The notes: a model not told the origin generated them from the sequence alone. Shown: positions 18,637 through 28,001, counted from the stretch's first letter. The stretch is DNA of 64,000 nucleotides from JAIQFF01 sp963788505 (GCA_963788505.1 CAWBGY010000008.1:62001-126000), one strand, 5' to 3'. Program-made: numbers and translations.

Positions 18637-20466
18637 ATGACCACTTTGCGAAAGCTTCTTTCAGGGGGTCTTTTCTTCTTTTTTGCCTGCTTGTTGGCCT
18701 CGGCGGGAGAAAAAGCATGGATAGAAGTGAGAAGCCCCCACTTCCGTGTTCTGAGTGACGGTAGCGAACACGACGCCCGCCGCGTCGCCCGCGAATTCGA
18801 ACAGATGCGCGCTGTCTTCTCCACTGGCTTTCCCAATATGCGGCTCGATTCAGGAGCGCCATTGCTGATACTGGCGCCGCGCGACGAAAACAGCGCCAGG
18901 GCTCTGGCGCCACAGATGTGGAAGCGGAAAGGCGCCAAACCTGCCGGCTATTTTCAACACGGATGGGAAAAGCAGTTCGCGGTGGTTCGGCTCGACGAGG
19001 TTGCCCCCGGCGCTTACCAGATTGTCTATCACGAATATACCCATACGCTTCTGCACATGAACTTTCGCTGGTTTCCGGTTTGGCTCGACGAGGGCTTGGC
19101 CGAGTTCTACGGCAATACAAGGTTTGAGCAATCCCAGATGCTGGTAGGTGCTCCCAGCCGGAGGGTGTGGGTTCTGCAGACGGCGGCTTTGATTCCAATC
19201 GAAACCTTGATCTCCGTCGACCAGAAGTCGCCCTACTACCACGACGAAGACAAGGTCGGCTTGTTCTACGCCGAAGCCTGGGCGCTCACCCACTTTCTTA
19301 CGTTTGGCCCCGGTATGGAAACCGGAAAACGACTCGATCGTTTCTACGCGTTGTTGCAGGAAGGGACCGAACAGAAGGAAGCCTTCCACCAGGTTTTCGG
19401 CGATTTCGCGGAACTACAGAAGAACCTCGACCAATATGTGCACCGGTTTGCCATGCCGTCTTGGGTGCTCAAGAATCCGCCGCAGATCAACGAGAAAAGC
19501 TTCGCGATCAATAATCTCAGTCCGGCTGAAACCGCGGCTGAACTCGGTGGCTATCACCTCTGGTCCCACGACTTGGTCAACGCCAGGTCTCTGATCGAAC
19601 AGGCGCTGAAGAGTGATCCCAAGCTTGCTCTCGCCCACGAAGACATGGGCTTCCTCGACTTTGCCGACGGCCACGACGAAGACGCCGCCCGCGAGTTTAC
19701 CGAAGCTTTCGAACTCGACGGGAGTCGCTATCTCTCCCTGTTTTACAAGACCATGCTCTCGCCTCTTGCCCGCTCCAGTGCGCCCGCCGACGAGACCGGC
19801 TTCCATGACGTTCTGCTGCAGGTCCTCCATCTCAACCCGCAGTTCGCGCCTGCCTACATCGAACTGGCGCAACTTGCCGTGCGCCAGGGCAACCTTACCA
19901 GCGCTCTGGCCGTCGCCCGCAAGGCGGAGCAACTGGAACCGGCGCGCGCCGGCTATCATTTGCTGAGCGGCCAGATCTTGTTGCGTCTGGGACGCGGCGC
20001 CGAGGCGGCGGCGTTCGCCAAATATGTGGCCGCGCGCTGGTACGGATCTGATCAACATGAAGCAGTTGAACTCTGGAACCATGTGCCTGCGGCGCAGAGA
20101 GCCGGGGGAGATCAACCTGCCGAGACGATGCCTCAGGGAACGCAAGCCGTCGAAGGTCGTCTGAAGTCCGCCACCTGCGCCGACAAAGGTCAGGGAATGA
20201 CAGTTGACATCGACCACGATGGCCAAAAGCTGCTTTTTCGCGGGACCGGCGGCTGGACGGGCGGCTTCTCCGACACTCTCTGGTACGGCGCCGACCATTT
20301 CACGTACTGCCACCACCTCGATGGCATGCGGGCCGTCGTGCGTTACAAGCCCGCCTCCGACAAGACGTACACGGGAGATCTCGCGGAATTCGAGTTGCGT
20401 GACGACTTGCCGCCATTGCCCGCAGTGGCGAAAGCTGAAGAAGCCAAACCTCAAACGAAGCCATAG
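18637..20466 (+). CDS. Secreted gluzincin-like protease with TPR repeats
   Basis: The 609-residue protein has a signal peptide (LLSGGLFFFFACLLASA). A zinc-protease motif HEYTH lies near residue 132, with DEGLAEFY about 20 residues later providing the third ligand, as in gluzincin peptidases of the DUF1570 type. C-terminal to this are TPR-like helical repeats (about residues 310-480) and a final beta-rich region. The fold suggests a periplasmic or exported peptidase, but activity is unproven. The ATG at 18637 starts the signal peptide; a GTG at 18616 is the longer option. Confidence 0.7.
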   Translation: MTTLRKLLSGGLFFFFACLLASAGEKAWIEVRSPHFRVLSDGSEHDARRVAREFEQMRAVFSTGFPNMRLDSGAPLLILAPRDENSARALAPQMWKRKGAKPAGYFQHGWEKQFAVVRLDEVAPGAYQIVYHEYTHTLLHMNFRWFPVWLDEGLAEFYGNTRFEQSQMLVGAPSRRVWVLQTAALIPIETLISVDQKSPYYHDEDKVGLFYAEAWALTHFLTFGPGMETGKRLDRFYALLQEGTEQKEAFHQVFGDFAELQKNLDQYVHRFAMPSWVLKNPPQINEKSFAINNLSPAETAAELGGYHLWSHDLVNARSLIEQALKSDPKLALAHEDMGFLDFADGHDEDAAREFTEAFELDGSRYLSLFYKTMLSPLARSSAPADETGFHDVLLQVLHLNPQFAPAYIELAQLAVRQGNLTSALAVARKAEQLEPARAGYHLLSGQILLRLGRGAEAAAFAKYVAARWYGSDQHEAVELWNHVPAAQRAGGDQPAETMPQGTQAVEGRLKSATCADKGQGMTVDIDHDGQKLLFRGTGGWTGGFSDTLWYGADHFTYCHHLDGMRAVVRYKPASDKTYTGDLAEFELRDDLPPLPAVAKAEEAKPQTKP

Positions 20467-20553
20467 CCTGACGGACCTTCCTCGTGAGGTGCACCCGTTG
20501 ACCCCTTCCGCACCCTCCAATAAACTGAAAACACTGCACATCGTACCTAACCT

Positions 20554-22501
20554 ATGGCAGACAGCATCCACGTCAAGCTTCCTGACGGAAGTGTGAAAGA
20601 AGTCCCCAAGGGGACGACCGCGCTCGATATCGCGAAGTCCATCGGCCAGCGGCTGGCCGATGCCACTTTAGTCGCCAAAACCAACGGCGATCTCATTGAC
20701 GTTACCAAGCCGCTGGAGAAAGACACCGACCTTCGCCTGCTGACGGATCGCGATCCCGAGGCGCTTGAAGTTTACCGGCATTCGTCCGCGCATCTTCTCG
20801 CCGCGGCCGTGCTGGAATTATTTCCCGAGACCAAGCTGGGCCACGGGCCGCCGACCGACACTGGTTTTTTCTACGATTTCTATCGTCCCACTCCGTTCAC
20901 GCCGGAAGACCTGCAGAAGATCGAGAAGAAGATGCAGGAACTGGTGCAGCAGGACATTCCCTACGCGCGCGAATTTCTGCCGCGCAGTGAAGGACTCGCG
21001 AAGTTCAAGGGCGAAGGCGACTTCATGAAGTGCCACTTCATCGAGCAGTTCACCAAGCCCGATGAAAAGATTTCCATCTACAAGACCGGCAAGTTTCTGG
21101 ATTTCTGCCGCGGCCCGCACATTCCTTCGACCGGGAAGATCAAGGCATTCAAGCTGCTGAACATTGCGGGCGCCTACTGGCTGGGCGACGAGAAGAACCC
21201 GCAGCTGCAGCGCATTTACGGGACGTCGTTTTTCTCGAAAAAGGACCTGGACGATTTCCTCAACAAGCAGGAAGAGGCCAAGAAGCGCGACCATCGCGTG
21301 CTGGGCCAGCAGCTCGATCTGTTTTCCATTCAGGAACTGGCGGGGCCGGGACTGATTTTCTGGCATCCCAAGGGCGGAATCATCCGCAAAGAGATGGAAG
21401 ACTGGATGCGCGACCGAGTACCTGAAGCGCGGCTACTCGCTGGTGTACACGCCGCACGTGGCGCGGCGGCAGTTGTGGCAGACCTCGGGGCACGAAGGCT
21501 ACTACGCGTCCAACATGTTCGACGTCATGGAACTCGACGACGCCGAATATCGCCTGAAGCCGATGAACTGCCCGTTCCACATTCTGATTTACAAAGATTC
21601 GCTGAAATCGTATCGCGACCTGCCGGTGCGTTTGGGCGAGTTGGGCACGGTGTATCGCTACGAGCGTTCGGGCGTGATGCACGGCCTGCTGCGGGTGCGT
21701 GGCTTCACCCAGGACGACGCGCATATCTTTTGCACACCGGAACAGATCGAGAAAGAAATCGCGGATTGCGTCGAGTTTGCCCGCGATGTGCTCAAAGATT
21801 TCGGCTTCGACAAATTTCAGACCGAGCTTTCCACCTGGAACCCTGCCGACCGTAGAAATTTCGTGGGCAGCGACGAGCAGTGGAACGGGGCCACGCATTC
21901 GCTGGAAAAAGTTCTCAAGGAACTGAACATCGAATACACGGTCATCCCCGGCGAAGCGGCGTTCTACGGGCCGAAAATTGACATCAAGCTGGTGGACGCC
22001 ATCGGCCGCCTGTGGCAGCTCTCCACGGTGCAGTTCGATTTCAACCTGCCGCAGCGCTTCGGCCTGGAATACGTCGCCGAAGACGGATCGCGCAAGCAGC
22101 CGGTAATGGTGCACCGGGCGTTGTACGGATCGGTGGAGCGATTCTTCGGTGTGCTGATCGAGCATTATGCCGGCGCCTTTCCGGTCTGGCTGTCGCCGGT
22201 GCAGGCGGTGATGATCCCCATTTCCGAGCGCCACGCTGAATACGCCAACAAAGTCGCGGCGCAATTGAAAGAGGTTGGCGTTCGCGTGCATGTCGATGCC
22301 CGCAACGAAAAGATGAATGCCAAGATCCGCGAGCACGCCATGCAGAAAGTGCCATTCCTGCTGGTGGTGGGCGATAAGGAAGCTGAGGCCGGCAAAGTGA
22401 ACGTCCGCACCCGCGGCAAAGAGAAGACCGAAGACATGCCGGCGACGGAGTTCGTGGAGAAGATCAGGAAGCTGATCGCGGAAAAGGGCGCGGCGCTGTA
22501 A
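20554..22501 (+). CDS. thrS: Threonyl-tRNA synthetase, reading frame changes at about 21415
   Basis: ThrRS charges tRNA-Thr. The first frame (20554 to about 21415) has the TGS domain, the editing domain (HSSAHLLAAAVLELFPE) and the start of the catalytic core (FWHPKGGIIRKEMEDWMRD). The core then continues without loss in the next frame from GAG at 21416 (EYLKRGYSLVYTPHVA). That frame contains the zinc ligand Cys in MNCPFH, class II motif 2 (GFTQDDAHIFC), MVHRALYGSVERF and the anticodon-binding domain. One extra C in GACCGAG (21412-21418) explains the break. The gene is essential and otherwise intact, so a sequencing error is likely. Confidence 0.9.
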
Positions 22502-22524
22502 GAACTCCCAAATTGGGACAGTTT

Positions 22525-22600
22525 GCGTAGGGGCAGAGCCTGTCCTGAGCGGAGTCGAAGGATGTCCCACCTGCCCGGCCGGGCGCAGCCCGGCGGTAGA
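22525..22600. repeat. Palindromic repeat (type B variant) upstream of RAYT gene
   Basis: GCGTAGGGGCAGAGCCTGTC opens the element, CTGAGCGGAGTCGAAGG follows, and it ends with the hairpin GGCCGGGCGCAGCCCGGC. It lies between thrS and the transposase gene; a second type B element lies at the transposase 3' end. Confidence 0.7.
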
Positions 22601-22614
22601 ATCAAGCCGCCGCC

Positions 22615-23110
22615 ATGCCGCAACCGTTCTACCGCCGCAATCTCCCGCATTTTACAGCGCGACTGCAAACCGCATTTCCTGACGTTCTGCACTTACGGAC
22701 GCTGGATTCTGCCAGATTGGGCGCGCACGATTGTTATGGATGCGAGCCTGCGCGGCAATCACTGGACTTTCGACCTCCGCGCGATTGTGGTCATGCCCGA
22801 TCATGCTCACATGATCTTTACGCCGCTGGTTGACATTGAGAAGTCCGAGGTATTTTCATTGGCGCGAATTACGAAAGCAATCAAGGGAACTTCGGCGCAT
22901 CTGATTAACCGGCAGGTCGGTAGAACTGGACGGGTTTGGCAAGAGGAGTCCTTTGATCGAGTGCTGCGGGTTTCGGAGAAGCTCGACGAGAAGATTGCTT
23001 ACATTTTAGATAACCCGGTGAGGATGGGATTGGTATCATCGCCGGAGGAATATCGCTGGTTGTGGGTACCAGACGAAACCAGGCCGAGCTTTGCTCGGCC
23101 GGGCAGATGA
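22615..23110 (+). CDS. REP-associated tyrosine transposase (RAYT, IS200-like)
   Basis: RAYTs are single-domain HUH nucleases related to IS200/IS605 TnpA that mobilise REP palindromes. The product has the HUH motif in VVMPDHAHMIF, a Trp-Gln-Glu-Glu-Ser-Phe-Asp block, and a tyrosine in KIAYILDNPV, with the usual NPVRMGLV ending. The likely N terminus MPQPFYRRNLPH (ATG 22615) and the rest (LQRDCKPHFLTF) are in different frames, with the change in ATTTTACAG near 22655. The stop codon lies inside the downstream repeat. The protein is flanked by two type B repeats, as expected of a RAYT. Confidence 0.8.
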
Positions 23111-23130
23111 GGACATCTGCCCCTACGCGT
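23082..23130. repeat. Palindromic repeat (type B) at RAYT stop / phosphoesterase start
   Basis: GGCCGAGCTTTGCTCGGCC is followed by GGGCAGATGAGGACATCTGC and CCCTACGCG. The ATGA at 23107-23110 inside the element supplies the TGA of the RAYT gene and the first usable in-frame ATG of the next gene. Confidence 0.75.
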
Positions 23131-23604
23131 GCTGGGGCGATCATCGGAGTTATTTCCGATACACACGGGCTGCTTCGGCCTGAGGCTCTAGCCGCCCTGC
23201 GCGGATCGGACTACATCATTCATGCTGGGGACATTGGCGATCCTGCCATTCTGAAAAAGCTGGCTGAGATTGCGCCGCTTACCGCGATTCGCGGCAACAT
23301 TGACGGCGCCGTTTGGGCCCGCAAGATTCCTGCTACGAATGTGCTCGAAGCAGGCGGAGTCTCTATCTATGTGCTCCACAACCTGAACGATTTGGATTTA
23401 AAGCCTGAGGCCGGCGGATTCGATGTTGTGGTGTCCGGGCACACTCATAAGGCCAAATTGGAAATGAAGAATCGCGTGCTTTATTTCAATCCAGGGAGCG
23501 CGGGACCTCGGCGGTTACGTTTGCCGGTGACCGTTGGGCGGTTGCAAGTAAAAGACGGCAAAACTTCGGCAGAAATCGTTGAGATTTCGTCGGGAGCTGA
23601 GTAG
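23107..23604 (+). CDS. Metallophosphoesterase, YfcE/MJ0936 family
   Basis: This 165-residue calcineurin-like phosphodiesterase has all core motifs: GVISDTHG (D-x-H), HAGDIGD (G-D), IRGNID (G-N), LHN and SGHTHKA (GHxH), then the family C terminus NPGSAGPRR. Members hydrolyse model phosphodiesters with two metal ions; the natural substrate is unclear. The conserved domain starts at GAIIGVISDTHG, and the only usable start before it is the ATG at 23107 within a repeat, giving a 9-residue tail of repeat origin. Insertion may have replaced the original start. Confidence 0.85.
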   Translation: MRTSAPTRAGAIIGVISDTHGLLRPEALAALRGSDYIIHAGDIGDPAILKKLAEIAPLTAIRGNIDGAVWARKIPATNVLEAGGVSIYVLHNLNDLDLKPEAGGFDVVVSGHTHKAKLEMKNRVLYFNPGSAGPRRLRLPVTVGRLQVKDGKTSAEIVEISSGAE

Positions 23605-23677
23605 CCGAGCGCTGCTCGGCCGGGCAGATGAGGACACCCTTCGGCTTCGCTCAGGGCAGGTTCTGCCCCTACGCGTG
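23604..23677. repeat. Palindromic repeat (type B) after phosphoesterase
   Basis: GCCGAGCGCTGCTCGGC, GGGCAGATGAGGACACCC, then a 16-bp type C fragment (TTCGGCTTCGCTCAGG), and finally TTCTGCCCCTACGCG. It seems to be a type B element carrying an inserted piece. Confidence 0.65.
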
Positions 23678-23711
23678 CAGTAAAGACATTTGCCTCTGAA
23701 ATGACCTTGCC

Positions 23712-24047
23712 CTATGCGGGCGTGGGGGCCGGCGGCACGGGTGGAGCTGGCGGCGCTGGAGCGTGCCCGCCTCCGGTATTGACCAAATCTTTCAACTCTT
23801 TGCTGGGCTTGAAGAACGGAATCTTTTTGGCGGGAACTTCGACCCGCTCGCCGGTTTTCGGGTTGCGGCCGACGCGGGGCTTGCGCTGGCGGGTGCGGAA
23901 GCTGCCGAAGCCGCGAATCTCGATCTTGTCGCCCACGCGAAGCGAGCGCACGATGCTGTCAAAGATGGTCTCGACGATCACTTCACTGTCTTTGCGGGTT
24001 AGTTCCGCCAGCTTGGAGACTTCGTCGATCAGATCGGCTTTTGTCAT
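23712..24047 (-). CDS. HU/IHF-family DNA-binding protein
   Basis: The 111-residue nucleoid protein starts MTKADLIDEVSKLAEL, has the beta-arm signature IRGFGSFRTRQRKPRVGRNP and the DNA-intercalating NPKTGE, then KKIPFFKPSKELKD. An unusual Pro/Ala-rich tail (APAPPAPPVPPAPTPA) ends the protein. GAGGAG precedes the ATG at 24047; longer starts (24101) are not supported. HU and IHF subunits cannot be told apart here. Confidence 0.92.
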   Translation of the reverse strand: MTKADLIDEVSKLAELTRKDSEVIVETIFDSIVRSLRVGDKIEIRGFGSFRTRQRKPRVGRNPKTGERVEVPAKKIPFFKPSKELKDLVNTGGGHAPAPPAPPVPPAPTPA

Positions 24048-24183
24048 ACGCTCCTCGTCCGTCTGGATTATATGGGATGGCGGCGCTATTGGGAGTCGCA
24101 ATCCTCTATAAACTTCTCAAATTTCAGGGGTTCTATGCAAGCAGCTTTTCCGGGCAAGCGTTCCTGGCCGGGTCCCGGCTTAG

Positions 24184-24273
24184 GCTTCTTTCGCTCCTTC
24201 GGAGCTTGATCATGGACGAAACTTGCCCAGGGCTTGCGCCCTGGGCTGCATTCTTGCGCCGCTTCGCGGCTTG
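24184..24273. repeat. Two-hairpin repeat (type E), reverse orientation
   Basis: Read on the minus strand it has GCCGCGAAGCGGCGCAAGAA, the hairpin CCCAGGGCGCAAGCCCTGGG, and the hairpin AGCTCCGAAGGAGCGAAAGA. Copies are at 44609 and 50739. It lies in the 300-base gap between sppA and the HU gene. Confidence 0.7.
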
Positions 24274-24348
24274 TCCGGGCCGGTTTTACTGCCGATCCAG
24301 CGGAAGGCCGGATCCTCTCTCAGACTTCCTCGCAACCGCTGGCCAGAT

Positions 24349-25263
24349 CTACTTCCACAAATAATAGAACCCGGTGTGCTGATCCAGCAGCTTTTCCCGG
24401 CTGGGCAGCCACTGGGAGACGTCTCCGAAGAGCAGATCGAGCAGCGTCTTGCGATCTTTGTCGGGATGCACCAGAACCGGCTTGCCCGTGATGCCCACTG
24501 CCTTCGCTGTATCGTCGACTGCGGCCTGGAAGTCAGCGATCTGGTCGATCATGTGCATGGAGAGGGCCTGCTCGCCGGTCCACACCCGGCCGTCGGCGAT
24601 GGCTTTGATGTCCTCGACCTTGGCATGGCGCCCGTCGGCCACCGCTTTGACGAACTGGCCGTACATGTTGTCGATCAGCGATTGCAGGTAGGCGCGCTCC
24701 TTGGGGGTCATATCACGGGTGGGGTCGCCGGTGCTCTTGTATTCGCCGACCGTCAACACTTCCGGCTTCAGCTTGGCCCAGCGCAACAGGTCACCGTAAT
24801 TGACCCACTCGGAGATCACGCCAATGGATCCCACCACGCTGCCGTTATCGGCATAAATCTTGTTGGTGGCGGAAGAAACGTAATAAGCGCCGCTGGCCCC
24901 CACGGTTTCGATCGAAGCCACGATACGTTTTTTCTTTTCGTCACGGACACGCTTGACTTCGCGGTAAATCTCTTCCGACGCGGCCACTCCCCCGCCCGGC
25001 GAATTCACGTGGAGGATAATGGCCTTGATGGAATCATCGTCGCCGAACTTCTTGATCTGCTCTACCACCGTGCTGGGATCGAGGATGACGCCTTCCAGCT
25101 CTACCACGCCAATCTTGTCCCCAAAACTGGCAAACGAGGTCTCCTCCCCGCCGGCATGCAGGGAGAGATAGACCAGGGTAAAGACCGCCAGCACGAAGAG
25201 GAATAAGGCTCCTCCCCCAATCACAATCCAGAGAAAAGTTCGCGAACGTGCATTTTCCGCCAT
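24349..25263 (-). CDS. sppA: Signal peptide peptidase SppA (short form)
   Basis: This membrane-bound serine protease degrades remnant signal peptides. The 304-residue product has one N-terminal membrane segment (FLWIVIGGGALFLFVLAVF), the HVNSPGGGV oxyanion region, the nucleophile Ser in TVGASGAYYVS and the general-base Lys in VGEYKSTGDP, so it is the short, single-domain Ser/Lys form. I chose the ATG at 25263 (MAENARSR). Confidence 0.92.
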   Translation of the reverse strand: MAENARSRTFLWIVIGGGALFLFVLAVFTLVYLSLHAGGEETSFASFGDKIGVVELEGVILDPSTVVEQIKKFGDDDSIKAIILHVNSPGGGVAASEEIYREVKRVRDEKKKRIVASIETVGASGAYYVSSATNKIYADNGSVVGSIGVISEWVNYGDLLRWAKLKPEVLTVGEYKSTGDPTRDMTPKERAYLQSLIDNMYGQFVKAVADGRHAKVEDIKAIADGRVWTGEQALSMHMIDQIADFQAAVDDTAKAVGITGKPVLVHPDKDRKTLLDLLFGDVSQWLPSREKLLDQHTGFYYLWK

Positions 25264-25569
25264 ACAGATGGCATAGTTTAGCACTGGAACGGCCTGGGCG
25301 TGCTGGACCGCCAAATCTTACGACTGAATCGCCTCTACCGAAGGCCTTGACGTGCGCCCAAGGGCTTCGTAACATTGCGCCCCTGCTGGCTCGGTTGGCT
25401 TTGCCGGAGGCGCCCAGGGGGAAGTCCATGAATCGTGGCTGGAAGTCGGCGCAAAGCGCATCTTTTATCAGGCATCAGGTTTCAAGCGTCAGGGAAAACC
25501 ATCGTTATACCGCCCACAAAATCCTGTGATGTGTTGCGTGGCGGGAAGGATCTTAAGGGAGACGAACCA

Positions 25570-26247
25570 ATGGCTGCATTCTGTGTAAGTTGTGGAAACC
25601 CGCTGGCCGACGGAGCCAAATTCTGCACCAAGTGCGGCGCTACTCAGCCGGCCGCGGCCCAGGCCGGAACGGTAATGCCCCCGGCGCCTGCAGCTCCCGC
25701 GTCCAAGGGCAGCAACACGGCGATGAAGATCATCATCGGCGTTCTGGCCTTTTTCATGTTCCTGATCCTGGTGGTGGCAGGCAGCTGTGCCTATGTCGCG
25801 TACCGCGTCAAGCAGAAGGCCCATGAGTTCTCACAATCGATGAATACGGGCGCCAAGCCCTATACCGGCAGACGGCAGCCTTGTGCCATGTTGACTACCA
25901 GCGAGGCTTCGGAGGCCCTGGGCCAGACGGTCTCGTCGGTGGAGCAGCGCGGTACCGCAGTCTGCGAATACAGCTACGGCTCCGCTGGCCAGCATTTCGA
26001 TGTCGAGTACACCTGGCGCGGCGGAGGCATGACCATGGGGATTGCTCATGGCGCAATGAAGCATATGTCCGGCACGGAGACTTTTACTCCCCTGGAAGGC
26101 ATCGGCGACGAGGCCTATATGACCCCAGGGAACTCGGCCCTCATGATGCGCAAGGGCGACGTGATGGTGAATATCGAGCTGCACGAGTCCGGCGTCAGCG
26201 CGGATGCGGCCAAGCAGATGGCGAGCAGGATTGCCGGCCACCTGTAA
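25570..26247 (+). CDS. Zinc-ribbon membrane protein, paralogue of the next gene
   Basis: The 225-residue protein starts with a zinc ribbon (CVSCGNP and CTKCGAT, residues 5-23), then an Ala/Pro linker and one membrane helix (KIIIGVLAFFMFLILVVAG). The C-terminal 130 residues carry two cysteines (CAML, CEYSY) and a glycine-rich pattern reminiscent of DUF3558-type extracytoplasmic domains, though this is a weak resemblance. GGGAG precedes the ATG. Its N-terminal module is shared with the following gene, suggesting a duplication with different outer domains. Function unknown. Confidence 0.7.
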   Translation: MAAFCVSCGNPLADGAKFCTKCGATQPAAAQAGTVMPPAPAAPASKGSNTAMKIIIGVLAFFMFLILVVAGSCAYVAYRVKQKAHEFSQSMNTGAKPYTGRRQPCAMLTTSEASEALGQTVSSVEQRGTAVCEYSYGSAGQHFDVEYTWRGGGMTMGIAHGAMKHMSGTETFTPLEGIGDEAYMTPGNSALMMRKGDVMVNIELHESGVSADAAKQMASRIAGHL

Positions 26248-26414
26248 TCTTTTAATTTTTGCGGCCGACGTTGCAACACGACATAGGTCGCACGACGCTC
26301 TAGTTGGGGTTCGCGGGCGGGAGGGCACGAGCTTCAATCGTGCTGTAAGCATCGCCAAGACATTACCCCGGGCACGGCTGAACGCGGCACCCTCCCGTTC
26401 AGCCTTTGGAGTTC

Positions 26415-28001
26415 ATGCCGTTTTGCGCACAGTGCGGGTCCCCGGTCGGCGCAGGGAAATTCTGCGCCAAGTGCGGTGCTCGCCTGCCCGAAGCGGTGGG
26501 TACAGCGCCATCCCCTCCAGTCCAACCTCCACCCCCACTGCCGGCCGCCCCTGTCGCGACCCCGCCGATCGCACCGCCTCCCGCTACGGGCGGCAGCGTG
26601 CTGGTCAAGGTTTTGGTGGCCTTTCTGGTTTTCATTCTCCTGATTGTCCTGGCGGCCATGGGCAGTTGCGTCTATATCGGTTACCGCGCCAAAAAGAAGG
26701 CTGATGAAATACGGCAGGCGTATAAGTCGAACGACCTGAACAAACTGGCAGGAGCGCTGGGCGTCGGATCATCAAAAAGCGCGACCGGCTCGGGAGAGAA
26801 CGGGTCCTCATCGAATTCGGCCCCGCTTTCTTTCCCTGCCTGGACGGCTTCCTCCGGGGCGGAATCCACAGTTCCGCTGCGCCCCGGCCTCACCGTGGTA
26901 ACGGCGATCGCGGAGTTTGGCGGCGACTACGAATCCATCAAGCAAATCCAACAAGTATCAGCGAGCGGCGTGCATCTTTCCTACCGCGCCGACAACGTTG
27001 CCAATCCTATGGAGGGGCTGCAGAAATCAACTGGCGACACCGCCCCGAAATCCGGCGGGTCGGTGACCGCATCGCGCACGGTCCGCACCCAAGACCTGCA
27101 AACCGCGCACGATTATATGGAGTGGTTCGGTTCAAGCCAGCCCGAAGTGACGCCCGGCTCAACTGCGATCAGCGTTTCACGGGAAGTGCTGGCCGAGCTC
27201 AAGGGCAAGGGAGAGACCCAATTCAGCTTCCGGGTTGGAGGCCTGAAGGGAATGGCAGGTTCCTTACTCGGCGCGCTGGGGCAGCTGGCGGGCGGCGGCG
27301 CGCCCGGCGCTTCCCAGGAGACCAGGAATCTGGCCAATGCGGGCAAAGCGGAATGCACTCTGAAGCGGGTGGGCAGCGGCTTAACTTCGTTCCCGGTGCT
27401 GCTTAACGATCAGCGGATATCGCTCCCGGCGGTGCACGCGCAATGCAATACGGACGATGGTCTGAACGATTTTTACTTTCTCGATGATCTCGCCAACCCG
27501 CTGGTCCTGGCCTGGAAGCTGGGGGCGAGCGACACCCTGCAAGTGGTCAAGATTTCTTATCCTCCGCCACCGGCGGCTTCCCAAGCTGCGGTTTCTTCCG
27601 CCGCGCCAGCCGGTGCCGGCGCGGCCGGCGGACAGCACATCGAACAGGAGTTGAAGCAAACCGGACAGGCCGAGGTTTACGGCATCTACTTCGATTTCGC
27701 CAGCGATAAAATCAAGCCCGAATCGGAGCCGGTGTTGCGTGAAATCGCGGACGCGCTCCAGCACAATCCGGCGTGGAAGCTGCGGGTGGAAGGCCACACC
27801 GATAATATCGGTGGCGATGAGTACAACCTGAACTTGTCCCAGCGCCGCGCCGAGGCGGTCAAGCTGGCGCTGGTGACTCGCTATCATATTGCCGCGGACC
27901 GCCTGACGCCCAAGGGCTTTGGCGCCACCCGGCCCAAAGAGCCCAATGACACGCTGGCTGGCCGCGCCCGCAATCGGCGCGTGGAACTGGTACGGGAGTA
28001 A
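26415..28001 (+). CDS. Zinc-ribbon membrane protein with C-terminal OmpA-like domain
   Basis: The 528-residue protein has an N-terminal zinc ribbon (CAQCGSP, CAKCGAR), a proline-rich linker, one membrane helix (VLVAFLVFILLIVLAAMG), a long extracytoplasmic region, and a C-terminal OmpA-like domain (FDFASDKIKPES, VEGHTDNIGGDEYNLNLSQRRAEAV, GFGATRP) that should bind peptidoglycan. The zinc ribbon would therefore be cytoplasmic and the OmpA domain periplasmic. I chose the ATG at 26415. The gene probably forms a pair with the paralogue just upstream. Confidence 0.8.
   Translation: MPFCAQCGSPVGAGKFCAKCGARLPEAVGTAPSPPVQPPPPLPAAPVATPPIAPPPATGGSVLVKVLVAFLVFILLIVLAAMGSCVYIGYRAKKKADEIRQAYKSNDLNKLAGALGVGSSKSATGSGENGSSSNSAPLSFPAWTASSGAESTVPLRPGLTVVTAIAEFGGDYESIKQIQQVSASGVHLSYRADNVANPMEGLQKSTGDTAPKSGGSVTASRTVRTQDLQTAHDYMEWFGSSQPEVTPGSTAISVSREVLAELKGKGETQFSFRVGGLKGMAGSLLGALGQLAGGGAPGASQETRNLANAGKAECTLKRVGSGLTSFPVLLNDQRISLPAVHAQCNTDDGLNDFYFLDDLANPLVLAWKLGASDTLQVVKISYPPPPAASQAAVSSAAPAGAGAAGGQHIEQELKQTGQAEVYGIYFDFASDKIKPESEPVLREIADALQHNPAWKLRVEGHTDNIGGDEYNLNLSQRRAEAVKLALVTRYHIAADRLTPKGFGATRPKEPNDTLAGRARNRRVELVRE

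Noticed and set aside
22523..22614. Extended N terminus for the RAYT gene
   Set aside because: The sequence is the upstream repeat translated; the family N terminus starts at 22615.
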